Of a stretch of 64,000 nt of DNA, positions 18,634 through 29,880 are shown piece by piece. Numbering within the stretch: the first letter of the stretch is position 1; every line of letters begins with the position of its first letter. A program made the position numbers and the translations under genes. This DNA is from Panorpa germanica (taxonomy: Eukaryota; Arthropoda; Insecta; Mecoptera; Panorpidae): the NCBI GenBank assembly GCA_963678705.1, contig OY783216.1:15206596-15270595 (forward strand), given 5' to 3'. Below the pieces are notes generated by a model. It did no database searches. It had not been told where the DNA came from and saw only the letters and a list, made by a program, of their open reading frames with translations.

Positions 18634-20020
18634 CCAGGCGACTCACAAGTGATGGCCGAGAAGCGACTTCGAGGTATTCTCTGCAAAATGCAACGAGATT
18701 CTGAGTTGAAGAAACAGTATGCAGCCTCTATTCAAGAATACATCGATCGTGCTGATGGAGTAAGTAAAATTTACGAATTGAAAGTGCTGACATTCGGACT
18801 GACTCCAGCTGCCTTCCAGGCCATACGAAAATATCTACTATTACCCTGGTGGAGTAAGTAAAATTTACGAATTGAAAGTGCTGACATTCGGACTGACTCC
18901 AGCTGCCTTCCTGGCCATACCAGGCTTCCATCAACTAGCCCTAGATATGAAAAAACATTGTACCATCTTTTGGTCTGACTTTACGAGAGTACTTCACTGG
19001 ATTAACGATCCACCCCACCTACTTCAAATATTGGTTGGAAACAGAATCGCGGCGATTCAATCCAAAACAAATGCGCGAGATTGGTGGCATTGGAAATTAG
19101 TGATTCCGATTTAAGCGTGATGATTGTCATAAGGGACCTCTAGATGTCGTTGAATTGGCTGACGCTGCTTTGCGTGTCATGGAGCTGGTCCAGGTGTCTT
19201 CCTTTTCTGAAGAACTTCATCGACTCAAGAATGATAAAGAGATTCACCAAGATAGTCCGATTAAGTCCTTATCTCCTGTCGTTGACGGGGATGGATTGCT
19301 GCACGTTGGCGGTCGATTGCTACAGGCGAGTGTCCCGGCATGTCAGAGACGCCCTATACTGTTGCCGGAAAATCATCACATGACTGACTTAATAATAAAA
19401 GAAGAACATGCACGCTATTGTCACTCTGGCCCACAATTTGGACGATTGTGGGAGGCGGGCGTGAAATCCATGATACATCATATGCAACGCGTGGTAGATG
19501 GGCTGCTGTGCAGAATTATGGAATTTCAGATATCCCTTGCTGAAATCGAGGTTACTTTAAATTCTAGACCCATCTCCTACTTATCTTGTGATCCTAATGA
19601 TCCTCTTCCTATTACTCCTGGTCCTTTCCTGATTGGCAAATCAATTATGAGTATAGCAGAAGAAGATCACTGCGAAGTCCCGATCAACAGGTTTTTCAAT
19701 TGTGAATATGTTACTCGGATGAAACGTGACTTTTGGGATCGATGGCATAAAGAATTTATAAATGGTTTTAATTATACGTCATCAATGGAACACTGGACAA
19801 CGTTCTATAGGCATTGGGTGTGTCGTTAATAAAGGAAGTCAAGATCTACCCAGGCAAAAGCGAAGTGACCCGAGTCGTCGATGTCCATATCGGCCCACGG
19901 ATACATGCACGCAATGTTCGCAGCTTAGCTCCATTACCTAACATGCAAATGACTACAACAATCCACCTAATAGTGCAGTGCTATCTACGTTTTCAGTGCA
20001 AGACTCCTTATTTTAATTTA
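18634..20020 (+). pseudogene. BEL/Pao Pol remnants (RT, RNase H, integrase pieces)
   Basis: Scattered BEL Pol pieces in several frames: A-E-K-R-L-R-G-I-L (before RT, 18655), L-T-F-G-L-T-P-A-A-F (RT palm region, 18790 and again 18880), F-W-S-D-F-T-R-V-L-H-W-I (RNase H, about 18970), integrase zinc-binding H-V-G-G-R-L-L and P-E-N-H-H-M (19300-19400), then G-R-L-W-E-A-G-V-K-S and L-N-S-R-P-I (19440-19580) and a DUF5641-like end W-D-R-W-H-K-E-F (19735). The YxDD box and integrase catalytic core are deleted. A 73-bp direct duplication sits at 18755-18827 and 18849-18920. Confidence 0.82.
18755..18920 (+). repeat. 73-bp direct duplication in BEL RT remnant
   Basis: TGGAGTAAGTAAAATTTACG through GGCCATAC occurs at about 18755-18827 and 18849-18920 with one base difference. 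Probably made during defective reverse transcription or repair. Confidence 0.9.
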
Positions 20021-20143
20021 TTTGTGTAAACTGTCAATATGAGACAGTAATTTGGACAATAATTAATAGATTTTAAAGCAAATGTTTGTATTGAATTGAC
20101 TTATATATCATGCGTACCTATTTAGTTGATCGTTTAACTCTCA

Positions 20144-20155
20144 ACAAGGGGAGTA
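20144..20155 (+). promoter_or_regulatory. BEL polypurine tract
   Basis: Purine-rich ACAAGGGGAGTA directly before the TG of the 3' LTR; expected primer site for plus-strand DNA synthesis. Confidence 0.65.
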
Positions 20156-20621
20156 TGTTCAGTATTGCATTTGTAGAAGCAAAACCTTTGTTACGCATTT
20201 TATATAGATTCAATTGAACATGGAATATTTAATTTAACTGTGTTTACATATTATTTAATTATTTAAATATTTTATTGTTATATAGAACCTTCTCCGCCTA
20301 AGAGAAAGGAATTTTTGTTATATTGTTGTCTTCTTCCTTTGTACGTTGTACGTTGGATTACATTTAGATTTTTTGTTAGTTTTAGTGTTAAGATATAGTT
20401 CTAAGATAATAGTTGTAATTATAAGTTCGTTCTTTAAAGGTTTAAATATATGGTAAACAGCTTACATCCGTTATTTGATTCACTTATAAATCCCTACACC
20501 CCGATAGCGATTTATAGAATAAAATATAAATAATTAAAATACATAATAAATTTCGCGTTCGATTTATTTCTTACGCGAACGTCCCTTATAGAAAGCTAAA
20601 GATTTTATATAAAACTTAACA
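20156..20621 (+). repeat. BEL 3' LTR (466 bp, complete)
   Basis: TGTTCAG...CTTAACA. Ends match the 5' LTR; the last 208 bp are almost identical to 5738-5945. CCATT (20622-20626) follows as the target duplication, after which the Helitron frame resumes with A-A-T-G-A-C (N-D). Confidence 0.92.
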
Positions 20622-20626
20622 CCATT

Positions 20627-22130
20627 AATGACATTATTGACATTTTAATAACTAACAATTGTAATTATTTACATTTTGGTTTACCGGAGAAACGAACTGT
20701 TAGTATTGAAGATACTAATGACAACTCAGTCAATCAGCAAACAGAATATGAGCAGGGCCTTAACTACTGTAGTCAATTAAATTTAGAATAGCGTAATGTT
20801 TTCGACAATATTATGTTATGTATTAATAATGACAATGAAAAGCAAAAATGTTATTTTATTGACGGCCCAGGTGGTAGCGGTAAAACTTTTTTGTACACTA
20901 CTTTATTACATATTGTACGTGGTTTGGGATTAACAGCTGTATCAGTAGCATGTACTGGTGTTGCAGCCACATTATTACATGGGGGTCGCACGCTTCATTC
21001 TATATTTAAATTACCAGTTCCTTTAAATGCCGACTCAACTTCATCAATAAGGCACAATTTAGTTGATGGTAAATTACTAAAAGAAGCCAAATTAATTATA
21101 TGGGATGAGGTTACAATGGCGCCTTATTTTGCTTTAGATATAATTGATATGTGCCTCCGCGATCTAATGAACAATAACGAACCATTTGGCAATAAAATTA
21201 TGTTACTTGGGGGAGACTTTCGACAATGTCTACCTGTCGTAAAACGTGGTTCAGTTCAAGATGTAATTGCATCTTGTATTCAAAATAGTAGACTATGGTC
21301 TGTTTTTAGCGTGCAAAACTTAACAATTAATATGAGGGTTTCAGAAACGGAAAATGAATTTACAACATGGTTACTTAAAATTGGCGATGGATTAGTATCA
21401 GATCTTCCAGATAGTGTTACAAGTGTGATTAGGATTCCATCAAATTTTATTGCTAACAAGTCATTAGTAGACGAAATATATGAAGATATTAATTTAATTG
21501 ACATTATTGATCTTAAATCGCGCATTATTTTATGTCCATTAAATGAACATACATTAGAAATAAATGAGGAAGTTTTAAATATGTTAAATGGCGAGACCAT
21601 CTTAGTAATGATTCTGTTTCAGCTGATTCGGAAGCTGAGCAAAATAATTTTCCTATAGAATTTTTGAATAGTTTAACGCCAGCTGGAATGCCACCTCATA
21701 AACTTAATTTAAAAATCGGAGCTATAATAATGCTTTTGAGAAACATGAATCCTAAGAATGGTCTCTGTAACGGAACGAGACTAATAGTAAAGGAACTTCA
21801 TTAAGTGGAAGTCATTTAGGTAACCGCGCTTTTATACCAAAAATTGTTTTAGCTCCTTCAGATATAAATCTTCCATTTACTCTTAAAAGAATTCAGTTTC
21901 CTATTCGTTTAGCTTTTGCTATGGCCATCAACAAATCGCAAGGACAAACATTTGAAAAGGTTGGCGTTTTATTAAGGGAACCAGTCTTTGCACATGGTCA
22001 ATTATATGTAGCCCTTTCGCGAGTAAAATCATCCAATAATCTTAAAATAGAAATATCTGATCCAAAAGGTAAAAAATCTAATAACAACGCATTTACATCC
22101 AGTGTAGTTTATAAAAGAGTTCTGTTATAA
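20627..22130 (+). pseudogene. Helitron PIF1-type helicase domain, broken
   Basis: C-terminal half of the Helitron Rep-helicase; it unwinds donor DNA during rolling-circle transposition. Seen: conserved C-N-Y-L-H-F-G-L-P before the helicase (about 20660); Walker A G-P-G-G-S-G-K-T (20864-20887); Walker B W-D-E-V-T-M-A-P (about 21101); G-G-D-F-R-Q-C-L-P-V (about 21210); late motifs A-M-A-I-N-K-S-Q-G-Q-T and Y-V-A-L-S-R-V near 21921-22030. Lesions: TAG 20789-20791 where the family has Gln before Arg, a frameshift near 21590, stops around 21800-21830. Frame closes at TAA 22128-22130. The upstream half is at 3761-5709. Confidence 0.9.
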
Positions 22131-22249
22131 TAATAATTTTGTTTAGTTTCATTTTCTTATTGCCGTCAATTATAAAAAGTTTAAAATATACAGGTATATT
22201 CCAATCAAGACAAAAGAGCATATAAATTATATATTCTTTATATTCTGCA
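22131..22249 (+). other. Helitron sequence after helicase, up to LINE
   Basis: Non-coding AT-rich DNA. The last 40 bases match the 227-bp repeat unit that continues at 28013; 22237-22249 (TTTATATTCTGCA) is the left LINE target duplication. Confidence 0.8.
22237..22249. repeat. LINE target-site duplication, left (13 bp)
   Basis: TTTATATTCTGCA, repeated exactly at 28000-28012 behind the LINE poly(A). Confidence 0.93.
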
Positions 22250-22456
22250 GTTTACATCGAGTCTTCTTGGTGAGCGCACGTATTTACAATAAACAAAACA
22301 ATAAAATAAATAGTGATTTTTTTTTTTGCAAATTATAATATTTTTTTTTTTCGTGATTTTTTTTTTTTTTTTTAAATTATAATTTATATTATTATTAAGT
22401 GTTATTAATAAGAAGTGAAGTAACTTCTATTTAATTATCACTGGTTAATTAACAAT

Positions 22457-23884
22457 ATGGATATGGAGGTTGAACCTCCCGATAAAAATCCGATCAATAA
22501 AAACAACTCTGTGACTAACAAATCAATTCCTACAGATAAAACATCCAGTGATATAACAGAAAACTTAAATAACAATAGTGACAATGTTAAAAAAATATTT
22601 AATAATTTATACAACACAGAAACAAAATATGACTCGTATAAAGTAATGATAGTTAAAAATAATAGTGATGGAAATACATTTTTTAGTTCTCTTAAATTAG
22701 CAGAAATAATATGTAAAATTAGCAATAAATCTAATATAATAGAAATTAAAAAAGTGGGAAGAAATAGAGTAATCGTTCAATGTGCTAATGCAGTACTAGC
22801 TAACGAAATTACCAAATCAACATTGCTGAAAAACAATGGGTATGAAGCGTTTATCCCATTTTACTGGTGCACAAAAGTTGCTATTATAAAAGGTGTTGAT
22901 ATTGAATATTCGGAAGATACAATTTTAAATAATATAGAGTGTCCACCTTTTAAAGTAACGAGAGTGCAAAGGTTAAATCGAAAACTAAGAGTTGACGGAG
23001 CTATTAAATATGAACCCAGTACAACAGTGAAATTATTCTTTGAAGGACTTGCTATTCCTGCTTATGTTTACATGTGGAGAGTGAGACGAGCATGTGAACC
23101 ATTTGTACAACAGACGATACAATGTTATAATTGTTTTAAATTTGGACATGCAGCCACAAAATGTAGAGCAAAAGTAGCAAAATGTAAATTCTGCGGAAGT
23201 GAAGATCATTTACGTACTGCATGCACATCTCCTAATCCGACATGCATAAATTGTAAACTTAACCACGAGGCTACAGACAATGAATGTCCTGAAAAAAAAA
23301 GACAAATCAAGATAAAAGATCTCATGGCCCAACACAATCTCAGTTTTTATGAAGCAAAATTAGAATTAACAGAAAAAAATACAGACTATTTATACTCAGT
23401 AAGAACTCAAAACTCTTTTGAAGCTCTAAACTACAATGAGACTTTTCCCAATATCACTAATAAATACAATAGTATCAACATAATTCCAACATACAAACCA
23501 AACCCTTTAACCAGAAGAACTAATACCAGAGTGAATAAATCAAATACAGGTAACTCGTTACAAAGATCTTACAGTCAACCACAACCTACGACATCCACTA
23601 AAGAACCAATTCCAAAAAGAAGAAGAGAAGAAAAGAAACCTAACAATGAAGAAAGCGACACATACCTTAAGATAACTAATCAAGGAAAAAACAGAAAGCA
23701 AATCAACCAAGAGACACCTGATATTACAATGGAAAACAATGATAATGATACCTGCTATACATCAATATATAATAAAAATAATGATGACAAAATTAAAAAT
23801 ACAAACAAAGACCCAAATATTACATCCCAATCCCTTAGAAGCTACAAGAAACAAATATCTAGTGTACAATGGCCAAACTCGTAA
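22457..23884 (+). CDS. LINE ORF1 protein (nucleic-acid binding)
   Basis: 475 residues from ATG 22457. ORF1 proteins coat element RNA and act as chaperones. The N-terminal 60 residues are polar and Asn/Thr-rich; the middle (about 65-210) resembles the RNA-binding region of insect LINE Gag-like proteins; three Cys/His knuckles follow at about 222-277: C-Y-N-C-x4-H-x4-C, C-K-F-C-x4-H-x4-C and C-I-N-C-x3-H-x6-C. The C-terminus is long, basic and Asn/Lys/Thr-rich. The frame is intact. ORF2 follows after 204 bases in a different frame. Confidence 0.9.
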   Translation: MDMEVEPPDKNPINKNNSVTNKSIPTDKTSSDITENLNNNSDNVKKIFNNLYNTETKYDSYKVMIVKNNSDGNTFFSSLKLAEIICKISNKSNIIEIKKVGRNRVIVQCANAVLANEITKSTLLKNNGYEAFIPFYWCTKVAIIKGVDIEYSEDTILNNIECPPFKVTRVQRLNRKLRVDGAIKYEPSTTVKLFFEGLAIPAYVYMWRVRRACEPFVQQTIQCYNCFKFGHAATKCRAKVAKCKFCGSEDHLRTACTSPNPTCINCKLNHEATDNECPEKKRQIKIKDLMAQHNLSFYEAKLELTEKNTDYLYSVRTQNSFEALNYNETFPNITNKYNSINIIPTYKPNPLTRRTNTRVNKSNTGNSLQRSYSQPQPTTSTKEPIPKRRREEKKPNNEESDTYLKITNQGKNRKQINQETPDITMENNDNDTCYTSIYNKNNDDKIKNTNKDPNITSQSLRSYKKQISSVQWPNS

Positions 23885-24088
23885 GAAAACATCGATATAT
23901 AAATTAAGTTTATTTTTTAAAAATCTATTCACATCACTAAACCTAATCGTTTAATAAATTTACTAAAATATTAAATCAACAATAATTATATAAACGGAGA
24001 GAAAAAAAATAAAATAAAATATATAAATAAATCTAACAACAAGACCAAGGACAGATATAAAAATCAATAATTAATTAAAACAGTTAAA

Positions 24089-27000
24089 ATGATAAATTTT
24101 ATTCAATGGAATTGCAGAGGAGTCAGATATATTAAAGAGGAACTACAACATATGTTACAGAAGCATAACATACATATATGCATACTATCAGAAACGTTTT
24201 TAACAAAAAATATCAATTTCAACATCAAAGGTTATTTTATTGAAAGAGAAGATAGGATACAGAATACAAATTATAATCCCCACGGGGGTGTTGCTATCTT
24301 GATTCATAAATCTATAAAATATAAACGAGTAATGCTAAATAACCCATTTAATTCGGTCGAAATAGTTGGAATAATTTTAACACATAACGAAACTGATGTA
24401 ATATGTATTTTATCAATCTATGCTAAACCGAATCATAAACTATCTAATTCTAATTGGTCACAGATAAAACAACAAATAGATGTTCCTGTTATACTTGCTG
24501 GAGATTTTAACGCGACTAATCTTGCTTGGGATATAAATTGTCCAGGTAGTCAGTATGAAGGTAACGAATTGTTAGATTTCATAGAAAACGAAAATCTAAA
24601 TATTATCAACGATGATAAACCAACTAGAGTAAGCAATCTCAGTACAAGGGACAGTATATTGGATCTCACATTGGTACCAATGACGTTAACACAACAAATT
24701 ACTTCGTGGCAAGTTCTTGCAGATAGCTTAGGTAGTGATCACTACCCAATTTTTTTCTGTTTGAATGACTATAATAAAGACCGTTACCGTACATCTGAAT
24801 ATTTAACGAGGAGAAATTTCCGAAAAGCAGATTGGGAGAAATATAGCCTTGAAATAGAAAGCAGAATTTCAAACCTTAGCACAAATGGAATCACAAGTAA
24901 TCCCCAAGATGTTGAAAACAAATACAACCAATTTAGAGATGTTATTAATAATTCGGCAGACATACATATCCCATCTACCAGATTGTATAATATAACTCCT
25001 AATAAAATAAAACCGTCTTGGTGGGACACTGAGTGCAATAAAATGATAGCTCAAAGAAAATTAGCACTAACTATTTTTAATAAAAACATGACAATGGCGA
25101 ATTATTTAAATTATAAAAAACATCAAGCTAAAACCAGACGATATTTTAGAGCCAGGAAAAAAATAGAATGGCAAAATTTCTGCGAGAATTTAAACCCAAA
25201 CACAACAACCAACATTGTCTGGAATAATATAAGAAAAATTAACAATAAAAGCTATAGTACTAAAAGGATAAGTGATAATGAAAATTTAATAGAAGAATTC
25301 ATTAAAAAAAAATTTCCACAGAACAACAATTTAAATATTACTACCACCACCATCGTAAAAGATAATTTTCTAGATAATAACATAAATAAAAATGAAGTAA
25401 AATTCGCGTTAAATCATAATAAAAACAGTAGCACAGGATTTGATAGAATAAATTACAAAATGATACAAAACTTACCTGACAATGCAATAAATCATCTTAC
25501 ACAAATATACAATCTGTCATTAAACACTGCTGATATACCATTAGACTGGAAAAAACATATCGTTGTTCCTATATTAAAAACAGGAAAAGATCCAAACAAA
25601 GAAGAATCATTCAGACCAATTACTTTACTATCATGTATGGGCAAAACTATGGAATCCATCATCAAAAACAGACTGGAGTGGTATCTCGAACATCATAAAA
25701 GATTACCTGAGTTACAATTTGCTTTTAGAAAAACAAGAAGTACACAGCATCACTTAAACATATTGAATATCGATATTCAAAGAACATACAGTAAAAATCA
25801 TTATATGATAGCTGCTTTCATTGACATTGAAGCTGCTTATGACAATGTTAATCTAAAAATATTAAAAGAAAAAGTAGAAAACATAGGTATATCTTCCAAA
25901 ATATCCAACTGGATTATAAAATACTTCCAAAATAGAGAAATAACAGTTAGATACAATAATAAGTTAACTGGTCCTATACTATGTAATCACGGAATTCCAC
26001 AAGGCTCAATATTATCTCCCTTATTATTCAACATATACACAGAAAAGTTAACAACATTATCAGATAACAACACAACAGTACTGATGTATGCAGATGACAT
26101 GGTTATTTATAGTATGGGCCATACACAAGATATAGCTCAAAACAGATTACAATCGAAATTAAGAAAACTAGATATTTTACTAAAGGAAATCAAATTAAAT
26201 ATATCGTCAGAAAAAAGTAAAATAGTTATATTTACAAGGCATAGAATAAACTGCAGTCCAAAAATAACCATCAGAAATAAAAATATAACTGTTAGTTCAA
26301 ATACCAAATTTCTGGGTATATTCTTTGATACGAAAAGCACTTGGGCGAAAGAAATTGCACATATTATTAACAAATGTCAAAAAGGCTTAAATTTGATGCG
26401 ATGTATAGCAGGATACAAATGGGGCGCACACCCAACAACCTTAATAAAAATATATAAAGCTATTGTTAGACCGCATATTGACTATTCTAGTACTATGATC
26501 TGCACCGCAAATAACTCAAGATTAAAAAAAATTGAAATTATACAAAACAAATGTTTAAGAATAATATTAGGTGCAATGGTTTCAACACCAATCCAAATCC
26601 TCAACTATCAAACTAATATTCCTCCGGTAAATATCAGAATACAACAAATATCAGACAGTTTCTTTTGTAAAAACAGACATAACTCATGTGGCCCCTTAAA
26701 TACAAGATTATCTAAACTATATGTTCTTTATAATAAACCATATTGGACAACTCATAAAAAACCGGCACTTTTAACTAGTTTTGATAGATATAATAACTTG
26801 AACTTAGAGGTACACAACATTATACCTTTTTTCAAATTTCCATTAGAAATAAGCATGACAACAATACATACAGAAATAAATTTGTTCAAGAAGAATGACA
26901 GTAAGGAAATAACTTATCAAAAATATATGGAATATATAACAAAAGATGATATAAACTGGAGTATATGGTTTACCGATGGTTCATTCGAAATAAACTCTAA

Positions 27001-27817
27001 AACTGGAGGAATTGGCATTTTCAATTATAATACAGATCAACAGTACAAATACAAACTTAACAACATCACAAATTCTTATAATACAGAAATAACAGCAATT
27101 ATGAAATTACTAGAAATAATACAAAAAACTGACAATAAAAATATATTAATCTTCACAGATTCTCGTAGTGTTTGTGTATCTTTAAATAACAATAAATTCA
27201 AAAACAATAATAATAACAAAATATGTTCAATTAAAGAATATCTTTTAAAAATGGAAAAAAATGATATCAATGTTAAACTTATTTGGATTCCTGGACATGT
27301 AGGCATAAAAGGAAACGAAATGGCTGACAAACTGGCCAAAGAAGCTTGTGTAGATGGGGAAATAATCGAAATAAATTGGTCAATAAATGATTCCAAAAAA
27401 ATAATTAAAGAAAATTGTATGGCAGAATGGCAGAATATATATAATGAGAAAAGTCAAAGTACTGGAAAATTTTTTTTTGCAGCGAATCAAAAAATTCCAA
27501 CAACCACATGGTTTAATAAAAATCATTCACGGAGATATATTTCAACAAATTGTCGAATGAAATCTGGGCATTCTAGATGTCCAGCTCATCTATACAAAAT
27601 AAATATAAAAGACACACCAAATTGTAGATGTGGAGAAGAAGGGTCTTTGGACCATATAATTCTAGGGTGTCATCTTTTAACATCAAAAATTGATAGACTT
27701 TTAAATGATTTATGTAATGTAACACAGTTCCCAGTCAATATGTCCTGTTTAATGACAAGTGAAGCAACGGCGGAAATATTAACAAACTTTGTGATAGAAA
27801 ATAATATAGAAGTGTAA
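24089..27817 (+). CDS. LINE ORF2 (APE endonuclease, RT, RNase H)
   Basis: 1242 residues, uninterrupted. APE endonuclease at about 1-235: W-N-C-R-G, S-E-T-F-L, G-D-F-N-A-T, S-D-H-Y-P-I. RT at about 470-720: F-R-P-I-T-L-L-S, F-I-D-I-E-A-A-Y-D, G-I-P-Q-G-S-I-L-S-P, Y-A-D-D (about 667). RNase H at about 957-1085: F-T-D-G-S, T-E-I-T-A-I, F-T-D-S-R-S, W-I-P-G-H-V-G with N-E-M-A-D. C-terminal Cys/His patch C-R-C-G ... H ... C near 1181. The enzyme nicks the target and primes reverse transcription there. All expected catalytic residues are present, so it may be active. Confidence 0.94.
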   Translation: MINFIQWNCRGVRYIKEELQHMLQKHNIHICILSETFLTKNINFNIKGYFIEREDRIQNTNYNPHGGVAILIHKSIKYKRVMLNNPFNSVEIVGIILTHNETDVICILSIYAKPNHKLSNSNWSQIKQQIDVPVILAGDFNATNLAWDINCPGSQYEGNELLDFIENENLNIINDDKPTRVSNLSTRDSILDLTLVPMTLTQQITSWQVLADSLGSDHYPIFFCLNDYNKDRYRTSEYLTRRNFRKADWEKYSLEIESRISNLSTNGITSNPQDVENKYNQFRDVINNSADIHIPSTRLYNITPNKIKPSWWDTECNKMIAQRKLALTIFNKNMTMANYLNYKKHQAKTRRYFRARKKIEWQNFCENLNPNTTTNIVWNNIRKINNKSYSTKRISDNENLIEEFIKKKFPQNNNLNITTTTIVKDNFLDNNINKNEVKFALNHNKNSSTGFDRINYKMIQNLPDNAINHLTQIYNLSLNTADIPLDWKKHIVVPILKTGKDPNKEESFRPITLLSCMGKTMESIIKNRLEWYLEHHKRLPELQFAFRKTRSTQHHLNILNIDIQRTYSKNHYMIAAFIDIEAAYDNVNLKILKEKVENIGISSKISNWIIKYFQNREITVRYNNKLTGPILCNHGIPQGSILSPLLFNIYTEKLTTLSDNNTTVLMYADDMVIYSMGHTQDIAQNRLQSKLRKLDILLKEIKLNISSEKSKIVIFTRHRINCSPKITIRNKNITVSSNTKFLGIFFDTKSTWAKEIAHIINKCQKGLNLMRCIAGYKWGAHPTTLIKIYKAIVRPHIDYSSTMICTANNSRLKKIEIIQNKCLRIILGAMVSTPIQILNYQTNIPPVNIRIQQISDSFFCKNRHNSCGPLNTRLSKLYVLYNKPYWTTHKKPALLTSFDRYNNLNLEVHNIIPFFKFPLEISMTTIHTEINLFKKNDSKEITYQKYMEYITKDDINWSIWFTDGSFEINSKTGGIGIFNYNTDQQYKYKLNNITNSYNTEITAIMKLLEIIQKTDNKNILIFTDSRSVCVSLNNNKFKNNNNNKICSIKEYLLKMEKNDINVKLIWIPGHVGIKGNEMADKLAKEACVDGEIIEINWSINDSKKIIKENCMAEWQNIYNEKSQSTGKFFFAANQKIPTTTWFNKNHSRRYISTNCRMKSGHSRCPAHLYKINIKDTPNCRCGEEGSLDHIILGCHLLTSKIDRLLNDLCNVTQFPVNMSCLMTSEATAEILTNFVIENNIEV

Positions 27818-27999
27818 TTTAAGTTAAAATATTTTATTTAGTATGTATTTAATTTTAAGTTTAATTTTTTAAAAGAATCAATTTGTTTTGTATTTATTAG
27901 AACAATTATAATTTATATGTAAATTTTTATATAATTTTACAAATAAAAGCAATGGCAAGAAGGCTGAATAAGCCAAAGCCTAAATTAAAAAAAAAAAAA

Positions 28000-28012
28000 T
28001 TTATATTCTGCA
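28000..28012. repeat. LINE target-site duplication, right (13 bp)
   Basis: TTTATATTCTGCA after the A tail; exact match to 22237-22249. Confidence 0.93.
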
Positions 28013-29290
28013 CAGAGCACACAACTAATCACAAAGGCTGTTTCTCGTGGGAAATGTTGGGATTTGTTGATGCTTTGTGTTGCTTATAATGATCAATATA
28101 TTTTTTAGCTTTTCCTTAGTAACAAGTTTTGTATCTATTAATGCCCAATTTGTGTAGCCCTACATTATTAAAATTTGAATATAATCCCACATTTAATCAA
28201 TACATAGGAGAATCTAAATTATATATTCTTTATATTCTCCACTTAGTACTCAAACAATCACAAAGGCCGTTTCTCGCGGGAAATGTTGGGATTTGTTGAT
28301 GCTTTGTGTTGCTTATAATGTTAATATATTTTTAGCTTTTCCTAAGTAACAAGTTTTGTATCTATTAATGCCTAATTTGTGTAGCCCTACATTAATAAAA
28401 TTTGAATATAATTCCATATCTGATCAATACATAGGAGAATCTAAATTGTATATTCTTTATATTCTCCACTTAGTACTCAAACAATCACAAAGGCCGTTTT
28501 TCGTGGGAAATGTTGGGATTTGTTGATGCTTTGTGTTGCTTATAATGTAAATATATTTTTTAGCTTTTCCTAAGTAACAAGTTTTGTATCTATTATTGCC
28601 CATTAATGTATTCTTACATTATTAACATTTGAATATAATTCCATATCTAATCAATACATAGGAGAATCTAAATTGCATATTCTTTATATTCTGCACTTAG
28701 TACTCAAACAATCACAAAGGCCGTTTTTCGTGGGAAATGTTGGGATTTGTTGATGCTTTGTGTTGCTTATAATGTAAATATATTTTTTAGCTTTTCCTAA
28801 GTAACAAGTTTTGTATCTATTAATGCCCATTAATGTATTCTTACATTATTAAAATTTGAATATAATTCCATATCTAATCAATACATAGGAGAATCTGAAT
28901 TGTATATTCTTTATATTCTGCACTTAGTACTCAAACAATCACAAAGGCCGTTTCTCGTGGGAAATGTTGGGATTTGTTGATGCTTTGTGTTGCTTATAAT
29001 GTAAATATATTTTTTAGATTTTCCTAAGTAACAAGTTTTGTATCTAATAATGCCCAATTTGTGTAGCCCTACATTATTAAAATTTGAATATAATTCCATA
29101 TCTAATCAATACATAGGAGAATCTAAATTGTATATTCTTTATATTCTCCACTTAGTACTCAAACAATAACAAAGGCCGTTTCTCGTGGGAAATGTTGGGA
29201 TTTGTTAATGCTTTGTGTTGCTTATAAGGTTGATATATTTTTTAGTGTTTTCTAAGTAATTAATAATATGCTCATTTAAAAAACTTGAGT
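28013..29290 (+). repeat. 227-bp tandem repeat of the Helitron
   Basis: Anchor CAAAGGC(C/T)GTTT occurs at 28032, 28261, 28487, 28714, 28942 and 29170 (spacing 226-229). Shared phrases: GGGAAATGTTGGGATTTGTT and ACATAGGAGAATCT. The first unit was split by the LINE (its start is at 22210-22249). No coding capacity. The last unit decays after about 29250. Confidence 0.93.
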
Positions 29291-29880
29291 TATTAAAATT
29301 TGAATATTGTGTAATATATTTTTTGACATTTTAAGTATCATTATTTCTTTCGTTTGTTAATATTTTTTAACTGTTAAGCATTTTATTGTTATAGTAATTG
29401 TAATTTTTAACTTGTTAATTTTATTATTTAAATTGTTTTCAGAGTCATATTTCCTTCCATAATATCATTCCACTTTAACATGCCTTTAATTCTACTCCTC
29501 CTTCCCGGCAACTGAAATTTGATTTTTCAAGTTTCTTATTTATTTTTAAAGCAATAAGCAAAAATTTGAAGAATCAAAGTTTATGTTTCAACCTTCACGT
29601 GGTGTTGCTGAACGACTTATTTGTAATTAACTTTATTATATTTTTGTTTACTTATAAAAATAGAAAGAGTACTTGATACTTATAAACTCATGTCACTACA
29701 TTAAAAAAGCAATTACAGATAAGTTGACTGATTGGAACAATTATATTATACTAATATTGTATTTTAAAGTTATTAAAAGATTTATGATTTAAATCATTTG
29801 TGAAAAAAGATTAAACACCTAATTAATATGGTATATGTTATTTATATACAATTATTCATATATATATTATTTATTTACAG
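29291..29880 (+). other. AT-rich Helitron DNA without a gene
   Basis: No ORF, repeat or RNA gene recognised. A possible acceptor (TTGTTTTCAG) at about 29432-29441 could belong to an untranslated exon of the gene that follows, but no evidence fixes this. Confidence 0.4.

Larger units (their letters stand above)
5710..20621 (+). mobile_element. BEL/Pao LTR retrotransposon, deleted, carrying a Polinton-like insert
   Basis: Bounded by related LTRs (5710-5945, 20156-20621) and CCATT duplications. A primer-binding-like site follows the 5' LTR and a purine tract precedes the 3' LTR. The internal part holds a BEL-type Gag start, short RT and RNase H remnants and an integrase piece. Without the 11,285-bp insert and its extra 6-bp duplication, the element is 3621 bp, well below a full BEL length of about 6-8 kb, so most of gag-pol was deleted. 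It cannot have been autonomous in this form. Confidence 0.9.
22250..27999 (+). mobile_element. Full-length RNase H-bearing LINE
   Basis: 5750 bp with a 207-bp 5' UTR, ORF1, a 204-bp gap, ORF2, a 3' UTR and a 12-A tail, flanked by perfect 13-bp duplications. ORF2 has APE endonuclease, RT and RNase H, a layout seen in the I and related groups. Both ORFs are open and no internal stop is visible, so insertion is recent. The 5' UTR carries long T runs (about 22315-22370). Near the 3' end GGCTGAATAAGCC can form a small hairpin before the A tail. Confidence 0.93.
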
